26,955 nucleotides of DNA from assembly GCA_964495705.1 (NCBI GenBank), contig CAZBWS010000025.1, positions 1 through 26,955 on the forward strand. Reading direction: 5' to 3'. This document shows positions 7,581-15,212 of the stretch, piece after piece; within the stretch, counting starts at the first letter, position 1; each line of letters opens with the position of its first letter. Position numbers and translations under genes: made by a program. Source of the DNA: CAZBWS01 sp964495705 (GTDB taxonomy: Bacteria > Pseudomonadota > Gammaproteobacteria > HTCC5015). A model generated the notes under the pieces. That model ran no database searches, was not told where the DNA came from, and saw nothing but the letters and a program-made list of their open reading frames with translations.

Positions 7581-7940
7581 ATGTCGGGCGAGATAGAACT
7601 GGGCAGCTTGGCTTTGCTCATTTTAAGCGTATTGTTGGGAACAATATTGCTCTTAGCATTATGCATTGCGCTTTTTTCTTTTTTTACTCACTCTCAGCGC
7701 AGACGTTTAGATAAAACGTTAAAGCACTGCGGTTTAGAAGACTATTACGCCAAAACTCAGAAAAGTGTAAAGGACTTTGGTTACCTGCAGCGTGCCCCCT
7801 ACGATACCAGTGGTATAGATGTGCAAGATGGTGTGAGCGATGACACTGATTTTTTGCAGATGATTCGAGATCTACGCCAGGCTAAGTACAGCCTAAAAGA
7901 ACAAGAGAAGCTAAAAGCTGATTACTGGGGGGCACGCTAG
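7581..7940 (+). CDS. Single-pass membrane protein of unknown function, tandem paralog A
   Basis: A 119-residue product that I do not recognise. Residues 8-34 are one long hydrophobic segment, followed by a basic stretch (SQRRRLDKTLK), so the N-terminus is probably outside and the rest cytoplasmic. The segment LQRAPYDTSGIDVQDG near residues 71-86 matches LIRAPHDISGINVEIG in the next gene, and HCGLEDYYAKTQK matches HNGITDYQERVKA, so the two are paralogs. GAGGG lies eight bases before the ATG. The gene is followed after nine bases by its paralog and forms an operon with it. The C-terminus is charged and helical (DFLQMIRDLRQ). Confidence 0.72.
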   Translation: MSGEIELGSLALLILSVLLGTILLLALCIALFSFFTHSQRRRLDKTLKHCGLEDYYAKTQKSVKDFGYLQRAPYDTSGIDVQDGVSDDTDFLQMIRDLRQAKYSLKEQEKLKADYWGAR

Positions 7941-7949
7941 TGTGACGAT

Positions 7950-8654
7950 ATGGAGTTCATAGTTGAAGCCTTTGATAGCACCCTGGGGTGGCAGGTTTTG
8001 TGTGGAGTATTAGCTTTTTGTTTAATGCTTAATCTATTGATGAGCCATCAGTCTCGCCGTCAGCAATGGCGCCAACGCCGGGTCAAGAAAGCCATGCAAC
8101 ACAATGGCATTACGGACTACCAAGAGAGAGTTAAAGCATTAGCGAAGAATGATGCTGAGTTAATTAGAGCACCACATGATATATCTGGAATTAATGTGGA
8201 AATAGGGCTGCATAACGGGGGGCGAAACGGGCAAGCCGAAGAAGAAAGCTTAGGTGATATTTCTTTTGAGCAAATGCTCGATAATGTGGAACCTCTAAAA
8301 ATTCATAGGGGAAGGCATTCTACAGTTAAAAATAATGATATTGGCGACTCTACTTTGGAGGATTATATAATGGGCAAGCCCACACAAAACGAGCTGGATA
8401 AGGCCATGCAAACAGCCGCGGCTATGCGCGAAAGTGGCGCTGATGATAAATATATGGCTAAGTGTTTATTGAACTTAAGTTATCGTAATACGCTTCTAGA
8501 AAGAGTGCTTCAGCATGCTGAGCTTTATGTGCATGCTGGCAATGACCCCCACGAGCATAAACTACTATTAAAAGCCATTAAGGATGTGCAAGAGGCTGGT
8601 CAGACTGTGAGGCACGAGCGGGACGGTTTGGGTAGTACTTTTATGATTAGTTAG
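7950..8654 (+). CDS. Membrane-anchored protein of unknown function, tandem paralog B with C-terminal extension
   Basis: A 234-residue product, not recognised. The N-terminal half repeats the design of the preceding gene: a hydrophobic segment (about residues 14-31), a basic patch (SRRQQWRQRRVKKAMQ), HNGITDYQERVKA, and LIRAPHDISGINVEIG. A low-complexity linker follows, and then a helical C-terminal region of about 90 residues (NELDKAMQTAAAMRESGADD, then LLNLSYRNTLLERVLQHAEL, then a DPHEHKLLLKAIKDVQEAG segment) that the short paralog lacks. The pattern of the extension suggests a helical protein-interaction module. No Shine-Dalgarno is evident, so translation may be coupled to the upstream gene. 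Its end overlaps the convergent gene by eight bases. Confidence 0.75.
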   Translation: MEFIVEAFDSTLGWQVLCGVLAFCLMLNLLMSHQSRRQQWRQRRVKKAMQHNGITDYQERVKALAKNDAELIRAPHDISGINVEIGLHNGGRNGQAEEESLGDISFEQMLDNVEPLKIHRGRHSTVKNNDIGDSTLEDYIMGKPTQNELDKAMQTAAAMRESGADDKYMAKCLLNLSYRNTLLERVLQHAELYVHAGNDPHEHKLLLKAIKDVQEAGQTVRHERDGLGSTFMIS

Positions 8655-9771
8655 CGCTTTTTGGCAATGCGGATAATTTGATAGAAGACACTTGCGTAGC
8701 CGTTAAGCTGCCTAGAAATAGAAGTCCTCGGTGTTCTATGGCACTGGTTATATTTTCTACCCTGGCTTCTGCATCTTGTAGACTCTGAGTCACCTCTCCG
8801 TTTAGGTTGAGTTTTACGACGTGACTAAATGGGCGGCCAAGGGGTAATAGGGATTGAGGTAGGCGACTGAAAATTAAGCGCAGTGTTGGATAGTTCGATA
8901 ACTGGTCGGCAATTTTGTTGCGCGGTTTAATCAGTGCCAGCCAAAAGCCGCCGTCACTAGCGGTGGTGATATTATCCGGAAAGCCGGCAAGGTTGGCGCT
9001 AAAGGTGTCATTTTTTCCTGCTTTATTCCCCTTTAACCAGTAGCGACGTATTTGATAGCTGCCGGTCTCGTTAATCAATACAAAGTCTTCGTTTTGGCTG
9101 AGCGTGACACCGTTGGCAAACTGTAGACCGTCGAGCAATAAGTCGACTTTTTGAGTGCTGGGGTCATAGACAAATAAACGCCCGTTACCCGCATGTTCCA
9201 ATATCTCAAATTGGCTAGCGTGCATAGCTAGGCTAGGGTTTTCGTCCAACCAAGCGCGGTGAGTAGCGTCGCTAAAATAAATTTTCCCCGCGCGTGAGAC
9301 AGCAACATCATCGACAAAGCCATAGGTTTTTCCAGCGTAGCTGTTGCTCAAAAGTCTGATGTCGCCTTGGGGTGAAACGCTCAATAGCCCAGATATCGCA
9401 TCGGCAATGATGAGCTGTTGGCCATACTCTGTTGCTGCTGCGAATTGCATGCCTAAGGGGCGGCCGCTGAGCTTGATCCAGGGCTTAAGGGTGTAAGTCC
9501 CATTCTGTGTTAAATATATTTTAAAAAGTTGTCCACGGCTGTCAGCGGTCACCCCTGTGCCGTTATCATCAAAGGCAATACTTTCGGGGCCAAATGAGTC
9601 GCTGGGGAGAGGCAGGGCAGTAAAGTTTTGTAGTAGATTATTGGGGCTATAAACCCCTTTGGCTTCAGGAGGCTTAGGCGCTTGCCACGCTTGAGGCTCT
9701 ATAGGACTGGGCGCAAAAATAAGGTAGGCGATCAAAATGATGCCAAAAAATGTAAAACTGAATTTTTTCAT
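8647..9771 (-). CDS. Strictosidine-synthase/SMP-30-like beta-propeller protein, exported or membrane-anchored
   Basis: About 374 residues from the ATG at 9771 (a TTG at 9777 is possible). The N-terminus KKFSFTFFGIILIAYLIFA is a signal peptide or membrane anchor. The rest forms a six-bladed propeller of the SMP-30/gluconolactonase/strictosidine-synthase-like type, as in animal APMAP: GPESIAFDDNGTGVTADSRG, LSGRPLGMQF, YGFVDDVAVSRAGKIYFSDA, then the metal- and fold-typical LQFANGVTLSQNEDFVLINE and AGFPDNITTASDGGFWLALI. Such proteins are calcium-dependent lactonases or arylesterases; the plant synthase activity should not be assumed. Which lactone, if any, it cleaves is unknown. It is convergent with the membrane-anchored paralog B gene. 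Confidence 0.87.
   Translation of the reverse strand: MKKFSFTFFGIILIAYLIFAPSPIEPQAWQAPKPPEAKGVYSPNNLLQNFTALPLPSDSFGPESIAFDDNGTGVTADSRGQLFKIYLTQNGTYTLKPWIKLSGRPLGMQFAAATEYGQQLIIADAISGLLSVSPQGDIRLLSNSYAGKTYGFVDDVAVSRAGKIYFSDATHRAWLDENPSLAMHASQFEILEHAGNGRLFVYDPSTQKVDLLLDGLQFANGVTLSQNEDFVLINETGSYQIRRYWLKGNKAGKNDTFSANLAGFPDNITTASDGGFWLALIKPRNKIADQLSNYPTLRLIFSRLPQSLLPLGRPFSHVVKLNLNGEVTQSLQDAEARVENITSAIEHRGLLFLGSLTATQVSSIKLSALPKSAN
8667..8675 (+). repeat. ATGCGGATA word near the end of the SMP-30-like gene
   Basis: The host gene is on the minus strand and reads it as TTA TCC GCA TTG (Leu-Ser-Ala-Leu), a different reading from the Ala-Asp copies. Confidence 0.7.
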
Positions 9772-9855
9772 CTGCAATAAATTACGAGCTCGATAACGCT
9801 ATAGTAGCGCAGATGCAAGAACAGCTACATTCAGTCGCAGTTTTTAATTGTCAGA

Positions 9856-10032
9856 CTAATGAGGCTGTTCAGTTTCGCCAGAGTGGCTGTGAAGTTGCTC
9901 CTCTGCGTTTTCATCCAAATGCATCTCACCGTCGTCGTCATAGTCGACTTGGGCGCCCATCGTGTCTGGCAGACTATGACTTAATGACGACTCGGCGCCA
10001 GCGAGGTTACAAATCCAGCGAGGTGCACGCAT
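9856..10032 (-). CDS. Small acidic protein of 58 residues, unknown function
   Basis: Too short for routine gene calls but well supported. The ATG at 10032 is preceded by AGGAGA at a seven-base spacing, the best ribosome binding site nearby, and the frame is open to a TAG at 9856-9858. The product starts MRAPRWICNLAGAESS and continues with the acidic segment VDYDDDGEMHLDENAEEQ and a His/Glu-rich end. I do not recognise it. There is a single Cys and no signal peptide or membrane segment. It lies between the SMP-30-like and lipoprotein genes on the same strand, with 84 and 102 bases on either side. A 73-codon frame on the opposite strand overlaps it but lacks any ribosome binding site. Confidence 0.55.
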   Translation of the reverse strand: MRAPRWICNLAGAESSLSHSLPDTMGAQVDYDDDGEMHLDENAEEQLHSHSGETEQPH

Positions 10033-10134
10033 AGTTATTTCTCCTATCCATTTAAATATGTTCTTAAAGCATAGGCGAAAATTTTAAAAGTGCTGTGGAC
10101 GCGGGGTAGTACTGGCGCGTATTCTCAATCGAGC

Positions 10135-10590
10135 TTATTTGCAGCTATCAAAACACTGCTCATTGCTGCGGTTGGTTAAGCTTTTACACTTAGCAAAGCA
10201 TTGGTCAAAATTGAGTTGTTGGCGCTGTGTATCAATCAGCTGAGTGGCGGCAGGAGAGGCTTCCACTTGAGGAATAGGCGCAATATACGCAGGGCGGTCA
10301 TAACAGCCTTTTTTCGCGGCCGTGCGTTTCATAGACTTCAGTTTGTCGACCACTTCGTTTTTAAAGGTAAAGGGGACACCCGAGTGATCTGCTGTTGGGT
10401 TGTAAACCTCCGTTTTAGGAGTGGCTTCTAAGGCGATGATTTTTTCTTCCAGCTGCTTGCAGCTTAGTGCCGCTCTAGCTTCTGGGTTAATATAAATACC
10501 CTTAGCTGGTTCTGGCTTGTGCAAGGCGCAAGCAATTAGAGTTGAGTGTATAAGGCACAGTAGACTGATGCGGAATAATGTTTTTTTCAC
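10135..10590 (-). CDS. Putative lipoprotein with twin CX3C motif
   Basis: A 151-residue product with a GTG start at 10590 (no in-frame ATG upstream). The N-terminus KKTLFRISLLCLIHSTLIAC ends in the lipobox LIAC, so the Cys at residue 21 is probably lipidated and the protein faces the periplasm. The middle is Pro- and Lys-rich. The last 23 residues carry two CX3C pairs ten residues apart (CFAKC and CFDSC), a spacing that would suit two disulfides clamping an alpha-hairpin. I do not recognise the family. It lies downstream of acs on the same strand (56 bases), but nothing ties it to acetate metabolism. Confidence 0.72.
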   Translation of the reverse strand: MKKTLFRISLLCLIHSTLIACALHKPEPAKGIYINPEARAALSCKQLEEKIIALEATPKTEVYNPTADHSGVPFTFKNEVVDKLKSMKRTAAKKGCYDRPAYIAPIPQVEASPAATQLIDTQRQQLNFDQCFAKCKSLTNRSNEQCFDSCK

Positions 10591-10646
10591 GTAATGACTT
10601 CTATAGTGAGTGGTGGGCCCAATAGTTTATCAGGCCCTGAAAATAT

Positions 10647-12608
10647 TTAGGCTTTGCCCTTGAGCTGGTCCAAGATACTAGCGTTTTCTAAGGTGGAGGT
10701 GTCCCCGCTAATCTCGTTGCCACGGGCTAGGTCGCGCAGTAAGCGACGCATAATCTTGCCCGAACGTGTCTTAGGCAGGTTATCCGCATAGCGAATCGAC
10801 TCAGGCTTGGCGATAGCGCCAATTTGCTCACCCACCCAATTGCGCAGCTCGGCGGTCAATTTTTCATCGATACCGCCATCTGGGCGCTCACCCTTGAGTA
10901 CTACAAAGCAGGCTAGGGCTTCTCCTTTAATATCGTGGGGTACACCCACAACGGCAGCCTCAGCTACCTGTTCATGGGCGACGAGGGCGGACTCTATCTC
11001 CATAGTACCTAGGCGGTGGCCAGAGACGTTAACCACATCGTCGATACGGCCCATAATCCAGAAGTAGCCATCTTCATCTTTGCGTGCGCTATCGCCCGCT
11101 AAGTAGTACTTGCCGTTAAACATTGGCCAGTAGGTGTCTTTGTAGCGCTGGTCATCCCCCCATACGGTGCGCACCATCGAAGGCCATGGCCTCTTGATGA
11201 CGAGATAGCCCCCTTGGTTGGCCTTGTCGATACTGTTGCCGTCCTCGTCCACCACATCGGCCATAATGCCGGGCAGAGGGCGGGTGCAGGAGCCCGGTTT
11301 GGTTGCGGTGACGCCGGGTATAGGCGCGATCATGTGCGCACCAGTTTCTGTTTGCCACCAAGTATCTACAATCGGGCACCGCTCTTTGCCGATAACTCTG
11401 TGATACCACATCCACGCTTCTGGGTTGATAGGCTCGCCCACCGTGCCTAGCAAGCGCAGAGAGGATAGGTCATAGCTATTGGGGGAGTCGTCGCCAAGCT
11501 TCATTAGAGCGCGTATGGCGGTCGGTGCAGTGTAAAAAATACTCACCTTGTGCTCTTGCACCATACGCCAAAAGCGGCCAGCATCGGGCACGACAGGAGC
11601 TCCTTCGTAAACAACGATGGTGCCGCCAGCGGCGAGGGGGCCAAAAGCTACATAGCTGTGGCCAGTGATCCAGCCCACATCCGCAGTGCACCAAAATACG
11701 TCGTCATCTTTTAGGTCAAAGACCCACTGATTGCTGACCATGGCATTGAGTAAATAACCCGCGCTAGAGTGCTGGATGCCCTTGGGCTTGCCGGTAGAGC
11801 CAGAAGTGTAGAGCAGGAATAGGGGGTGTTCAGCGTTTAAGGCTGTGGGCTCACAGTTTTCATCGATGCTGTCGAGTAGCTCATGTACCCACAGGTCGCG
11901 CCCCGCCTGCATGTCGATGATATTCTTCGCGCGTTGGAAAACAAATACGTTTTCAATACTTGCGCCGCCCATGTTAAGGGCTTGGTCTACAGTATTCTTT
12001 AAGGGCACAATGTTTGCGCCGCGTGTGCCACCATCAGCAGTGATCACAGCTTTGGCCTGACTATCTTCTATACGATCTTTCAGGGCTTCGGCTGAGAAGC
12101 CGCCAAATACCACGGATTGAATGGCACCAATTCGGGCGCAGGCTTGCATAGCAATGATGGCTTGGTGTGTCATGGGCATATACAGCACTACGCGATCGCC
12201 CTGGCCGACACCGTGGCCTTTAAGAGCGTTGGCAAAGCGGCAAACTTCTTTGTGTAGCTCGTTGTAGCTGAGTTTTAAGCTGTCGCCGTTTTCACCTTCG
12301 AAAATCAATGCCGTTTTGTCTGCCTTATCTTTTAAGTGGCGATCTAGGCAGTTGTAGGAAACATTCAGCTCACCGTCGGTGAACCAGCGGTAATGTGGCG
12401 CCTTTGATGTGTCCAGGGTTTGGGTAAAAGGCTTGCTCCAGTCTAAATGTTCGCGGGCTAAGTCTGCCCAGAAGCCTTCATAGTCCGCGTCGGCCTTAGC
12501 ATAGAGCTGTTCAAGGTCGACAGCTTGTATGCGCGCTTGCGCACTAAACTCGGCACTGGGCGCAAAGCGGCGGTTTTCTATTAGGATGGATTCAATTGCG
12601 TCGGACAT
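10647..12608 (-). CDS. acs: Acetyl-CoA synthetase
   Basis: Activates acetate: ATP + acetate + CoA give acetyl-CoA, AMP and PPi, in the cytosol. A product of 653 residues, normal for Acs. It has the ACS N-terminal domain, the AMP-binding P-loop-like motif LYTSGSTGKPKG, DTWWQTETG (acyl-binding Trp region), YLAGDSARKDEDGYFWIMGR hinge, and PKTRSGKIMRR with the catalytic Lys that is the classical acetylation target. The ATG at 12608 is preceded by AAGGGG at a five-base spacing. It is divergent from the ydcH-like gene with 184 bases between. With the nearby pckA it would support growth on acetate, but the two genes are not co-transcribed. Confidence 0.98.
   Translation of the reverse strand: MSDAIESILIENRRFAPSAEFSAQARIQAVDLEQLYAKADADYEGFWADLAREHLDWSKPFTQTLDTSKAPHYRWFTDGELNVSYNCLDRHLKDKADKTALIFEGENGDSLKLSYNELHKEVCRFANALKGHGVGQGDRVVLYMPMTHQAIIAMQACARIGAIQSVVFGGFSAEALKDRIEDSQAKAVITADGGTRGANIVPLKNTVDQALNMGGASIENVFVFQRAKNIIDMQAGRDLWVHELLDSIDENCEPTALNAEHPLFLLYTSGSTGKPKGIQHSSAGYLLNAMVSNQWVFDLKDDDVFWCTADVGWITGHSYVAFGPLAAGGTIVVYEGAPVVPDAGRFWRMVQEHKVSIFYTAPTAIRALMKLGDDSPNSYDLSSLRLLGTVGEPINPEAWMWYHRVIGKERCPIVDTWWQTETGAHMIAPIPGVTATKPGSCTRPLPGIMADVVDEDGNSIDKANQGGYLVIKRPWPSMVRTVWGDDQRYKDTYWPMFNGKYYLAGDSARKDEDGYFWIMGRIDDVVNVSGHRLGTMEIESALVAHEQVAEAAVVGVPHDIKGEALACFVVLKGERPDGGIDEKLTAELRNWVGEQIGAIAKPESIRYADNLPKTRSGKIMRRLLRDLARGNEISGDTSTLENASILDQLKGKA
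10781..10789 (-). repeat. ATGCGGATA word inside acs
   Basis: Read on the coding strand as TAT GCG GAT AAC (Tyr-Ala-Asp-Asn), in a conserved part of Acs close to the C-terminal PKTRSGK motif. Confidence 0.7.
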
Positions 12609-12792
12609 TTTTTCCCCTTGTGATTTATCTGGGGGGTTTGGCGCCCAGAGTCAATTTGTTTTCGCTATCTTAATAGCAAAGTCGTGATTTGTGCACTATA
12701 GATTTTGTCCGCAGACAATAAAGCCCTTTGCTTGTGTAGAAATAAACGGCTTGTCAGCGGCTCAGTGAGTTTAAAATCAGACAGGAGCCCCT

Positions 12793-13032
12793 ATGCCAGT
12801 GACCAAGCACGATGTTTACCACGAGTTTCCAGAGTATCAAGGAATGATTCAAAAACTATTAAATAGTAGCACTCACTTTTCAGCTTTAGTCGACCGCTAT
12901 CACGAGGTTGATAAAGTGGTACACGATATGGAGGAGGAGTCACCCTTTGGCGTCAATGGTGACTGTGAACCTTATAAGCGCAAAAGACTAAAGTTAAAAG
13001 ATCAGCTATATAGTTATCTAACAGAAGAATAA
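12793..13032 (+). CDS. YdcH-like protein (DUF465)
   Basis: A 79-residue small helical protein. The pattern HEFPEYQGMIQKLLNSSTHF..L...YHEVDKVVHDMEEE, then YKRKRLKLKDQLYSYL, is the typical DUF465 arrangement of two helices forming a coiled coil. The function of the family is unknown. The ATG is preceded by AGGAG at a five-base spacing. It is divergent from acs. The 163 bases that follow, up to the end of gluQ, hold no gene or clear terminator. Confidence 0.9.
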   Translation: MPVTKHDVYHEFPEYQGMIQKLLNSSTHFSALVDRYHEVDKVVHDMEEESPFGVNGDCEPYKRKRLKLKDQLYSYLTEE

Positions 13033-13195
13033 TCGAATACCCATTAACACGGGGCACTGGGGAAAGAGCCAAACAGAGCGCCATGCGTCACAGTAGAGGC
13101 TAGAGCTATCTTCATTCAAAGGTGAGAAAGAGATAAGCAAGGTTTTTGCAGAGGCGGAGGACGTTTCTTACTCTGAGTAGTAGTGTTTCCGTGCC

Positions 13196-14089
13196 TTATA
13201 GTATATGCGTTTCTATACCCTGAGCAGCAGGAACGCGTTGTAAGCACCAGTGCTGAAGTGCCCAAGCCCAAATCTCATTCAAAGACGCTATCTGTAATTC
13301 CCGTGGTGGGCGCTGCCCCAAAAACTGCAGTGCTTCCCATATGGCTGGCACAGGCTTGTTGTCGTCTAACGCCGTAGCAAGGTTTTGTTTGCTGAGTTTT
13401 TGTCCATCGGGTTTTATGGCTAAGGGTAGGTGTGCATAGCTGGGTGTTGGGTAGTTCAATTGCTGTTGCAGGTAGATTTGTCGCGGTGTGGAATCCAGCA
13501 GGTCAAAGCCGCGCACGATGTCGCTAATGCCCTGTAGCGCATCATCGACTACCACGCCGATATGGTAGGCGTAAAAGCCATCGCGACGCAGTAGGTGAAA
13601 GTCACCAATGTCCTGTGCTAAGTTTTGCTGGATGTGTCCCTGCAGCCTATCCGCATAGCTGCTTGTGCCAGAGGCTATGATGCGACTAGCGCCATCATCT
13701 TGCTCTAAATGTCGGCAATGTCCATCGTAGATGGCGCCGTACAGTCCTTGTGAACAGCGTTGAATAATGGCCTTGCGGCTGCAATCACAGCGATAGACTA
13801 AATGTTTTGTACGCAGCTGCTCTAGGGCCTCGGCATAGAGGTCAAAGCGTTGGCTTTGCCAGACAATTTCACCATCCCATTCAAAGCCATAGGCGGCCAA
13901 GGTGTTGATGATTCGCTGGTCAGTGTCTGGCATGCAGCGAGGCGGGTCTAAGTCCTCCATGCGCACCAGCCATTCACCAGCCCGGCTTTTCGCCTCTAAG
14001 TAACTCCCCATAGCGGCGATCAGGGAGCCAAAATGTAGGGGGCCGGTGGGTGAGGGGGCAAAACGCCCACGATAGAGGGTTGCTGGCAT
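13196..14089 (-). CDS. gluQ: Glutamyl-Q tRNA(Asp) synthetase
   Basis: Attaches glutamate to the queuosine at position 34 of tRNA(Asp), an ATP-dependent modification by a truncated GluRS-like enzyme. A product of 297 residues, without the anticodon-binding domain of GluRS, as is normal for the family. The class I signature is APSPTGPLHFGSL (residues 12-24), MEDLDPPR follows, and the KMSKS-equivalent is KLSKQN. The zinc site CDCSRK, then a Tyr and GHC, is present. It lies downstream of dksA on the same strand, the usual dksA-gluQ order, with a terminator between them. The gene usually found further downstream (pcnB in many relatives) is not seen. Confidence 0.95.
   Translation of the reverse strand: MPATLYRGRFAPSPTGPLHFGSLIAAMGSYLEAKSRAGEWLVRMEDLDPPRCMPDTDQRIINTLAAYGFEWDGEIVWQSQRFDLYAEALEQLRTKHLVYRCDCSRKAIIQRCSQGLYGAIYDGHCRHLEQDDGASRIIASGTSSYADRLQGHIQQNLAQDIGDFHLLRRDGFYAYHIGVVVDDALQGISDIVRGFDLLDSTPRQIYLQQQLNYPTPSYAHLPLAIKPDGQKLSKQNLATALDDNKPVPAIWEALQFLGQRPPRELQIASLNEIWAWALQHWCLQRVPAAQGIETHIL
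13648..13656 (-). repeat. ATGCGGATA word inside gluQ
   Basis: Read on the coding strand as TAT GCG GAT AGG CTG (Tyr-Ala-Asp-Arg-Leu); it matches the extended consensus completely. Confidence 0.7.
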
Positions 14090-14132
14090 AGAGGGAATAT
14101 ATCAGAAAGCGGGAAGGCCGATTGCAAACACA

Positions 14133-14158
14133 AGAAAAAGCCCAGACAAGCTGGGCTT
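14133..14158 (-). terminator. Terminator between dksA and gluQ
   Basis: AAGCCCAG (14138-14145) pairs with CTGGGCTT (14151-14158) around ACAAG. On the minus strand the stem is followed by a U-rich run. It lies after the dksA stop and before the gluQ start, so gluQ transcription from the dksA promoter needs read-through, as has been described for Shigella. Confidence 0.85.
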
Positions 14159-14165
14159 ATATTTA

Positions 14166-14174
14166 ATGCGGATA
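14166..14174 (+). repeat. Copy of the over-represented ATGCGGATA word (intergenic, dksA-gluQ)
   Basis: It stands between the dksA stop and the terminator hairpin and matches the extended consensus (AATGCGGATAGCCTG). It has no inverted partner nearby. Confidence 0.75.
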
Positions 14175-14184
14175 GCCTGTATTG

Positions 14185-15144
14185 CTAGATTTTGGTTTGC
14201 TTCTCGCGAATCTCATCCAGCGTTTTACAGTCGATGCATAGGTCTGCTGTAGGGCGCGCTTCTAAGCGGCGTACACCCACTTCGATGCCACACTGGTCAC
14301 ACCAGCCGTAATCATCTTCATCGACACGATCCAAGGTCTTACCAATTTTACGGATCAGCTTGCGCTCGCGGTCACGGGTACGCAGCTCAAGAGCAAATTC
14401 TTCTTCTTGGGTGGCGCGGTCATTGGGGTCGGCAAAGTTGCTTGCATCGTCCTTCATATGATCCACTGTGCGATCCACTTCTTGCATCAACTCACTGCGC
14501 CAGCTGTTTAGCAGGGCGCGGAAGTGATCCTTCATGGGCTCGCTCATGTATTCTTCTTTCTTACCCATGTTATAGGGTTCAAAGTCTTCAAATTGTTGAA
14601 GCTGAGAGCTTAATGCTGCATTCATAGGCTTTCTTTTTACTACCTTTTTCGTTGCTGATGTGCGGGTAGCAGCGCGTCGTTTAGGTGCAGCTTTTACGTC
14701 GGCCTTTGCCGCTGGTTTAGCAGCGGGTTTTTTAACAGCTTTCTCAACAACTTTTTTGACGGGAGCTTTTTTAGCTGCAACTTTCTTCACAGGTGCTTTT
14801 TGGGCGACTGCTTTCTTGCTTGCTGCTTTTTTAGCGACGACTTTTTTCGTTGTCTTAGCAGTAGCTTTTTTCGCTACTGCTTTAGTGGCTGCCTTTTTCG
14901 TGGCCTTCTTTGCAACTGTCTTTTTAGCGACGGCTTTTTTGGCAACAGCTTTTTTATTAGCTGGTGCTTTATTAGCGGGTGCTTTTTTTACAGCTGCTTT
15001 CTTAGCAGGCGTTTTTTTGGCGGTCGTTTTCTTTGCTGCAGCCTTTTTGGCGGCTGCCTTTTTCTTTGTTGCCATAGCCGTATCGTTATCCTTACTCTTC
15101 TTCGAAGAGCGGGTTAATAATTTTTTCTTAATCCGTTCAAGCAT
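14185..15144 (-). CDS. dksA: RNA polymerase-binding factor DksA with a long Lys/Ala-rich N-terminal extension
   Basis: The last 146 residues (from Met174, base 14625) are a full DksA: the globular part around EEYMSEPMKDHFRALLNSWR, coiled coil with the tip motif DPNDRA (both Asp and the Ala present), and the zinc finger CDQC and CIDC, ending KTLDEIREKQ. DksA binds the RNA polymerase secondary channel and, with ppGpp, retunes rRNA and amino-acid promoters. The first 173 residues are unusual: from about residue 24 they are a repeat-like KKAAAKK/AKKAVAKK tract, like histone H1 or AlgP tails, giving a probably disordered DNA- or RNA-binding arm. The start may be ATG 15144 or MATKKKAAAKK at 15075; 14625 would give plain DksA. 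The continuous in-frame repeat with synonymous variation argues that the tail is translated. Confidence 0.93.
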   Translation of the reverse strand: MLERIKKKLLTRSSKKSKDNDTAMATKKKAAAKKAAAKKTTAKKTPAKKAAVKKAPANKAPANKKAVAKKAVAKKTVAKKATKKAATKAVAKKATAKTTKKVVAKKAASKKAVAQKAPVKKVAAKKAPVKKVVEKAVKKPAAKPAAKADVKAAPKRRAATRTSATKKVVKRKPMNAALSSQLQQFEDFEPYNMGKKEEYMSEPMKDHFRALLNSWRSELMQEVDRTVDHMKDDASNFADPNDRATQEEEFALELRTRDRERKLIRKIGKTLDRVDEDDYGWCDQCGIEVGVRRLEARPTADLCIDCKTLDEIREKQTKI

Positions 15145-15212
15145 CGCACTATTTCTTAATTAATCTTAATTTATAGTCCAAACCTACTGCCAAAGCTAGA
15201 TTTGCCTCTCCG

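Noticed and set aside
9813..10034. A 73-codon plus-strand frame
   Set aside because: It has no ribosome binding site and a low-complexity, His/Arg-rich product. The opposite strand has a shorter frame with a strong AGGAGA and a sensible acidic composition.
10614..10637. GGGCC/GGCCC inverted repeat after acs as a terminator
   Set aside because: Only five pairs, a 13-base loop, and no U tract on the minus strand.
14660..15163. A 167-codon plus-strand frame rich in Ala and Phe that looks like a membrane protein
   Set aside because: It is the antisense of the Lys/Ala repeats of DksA: Lys and Ala codons read backwards give Phe, Leu, Ala and Cys. No ribosome binding site or family match.
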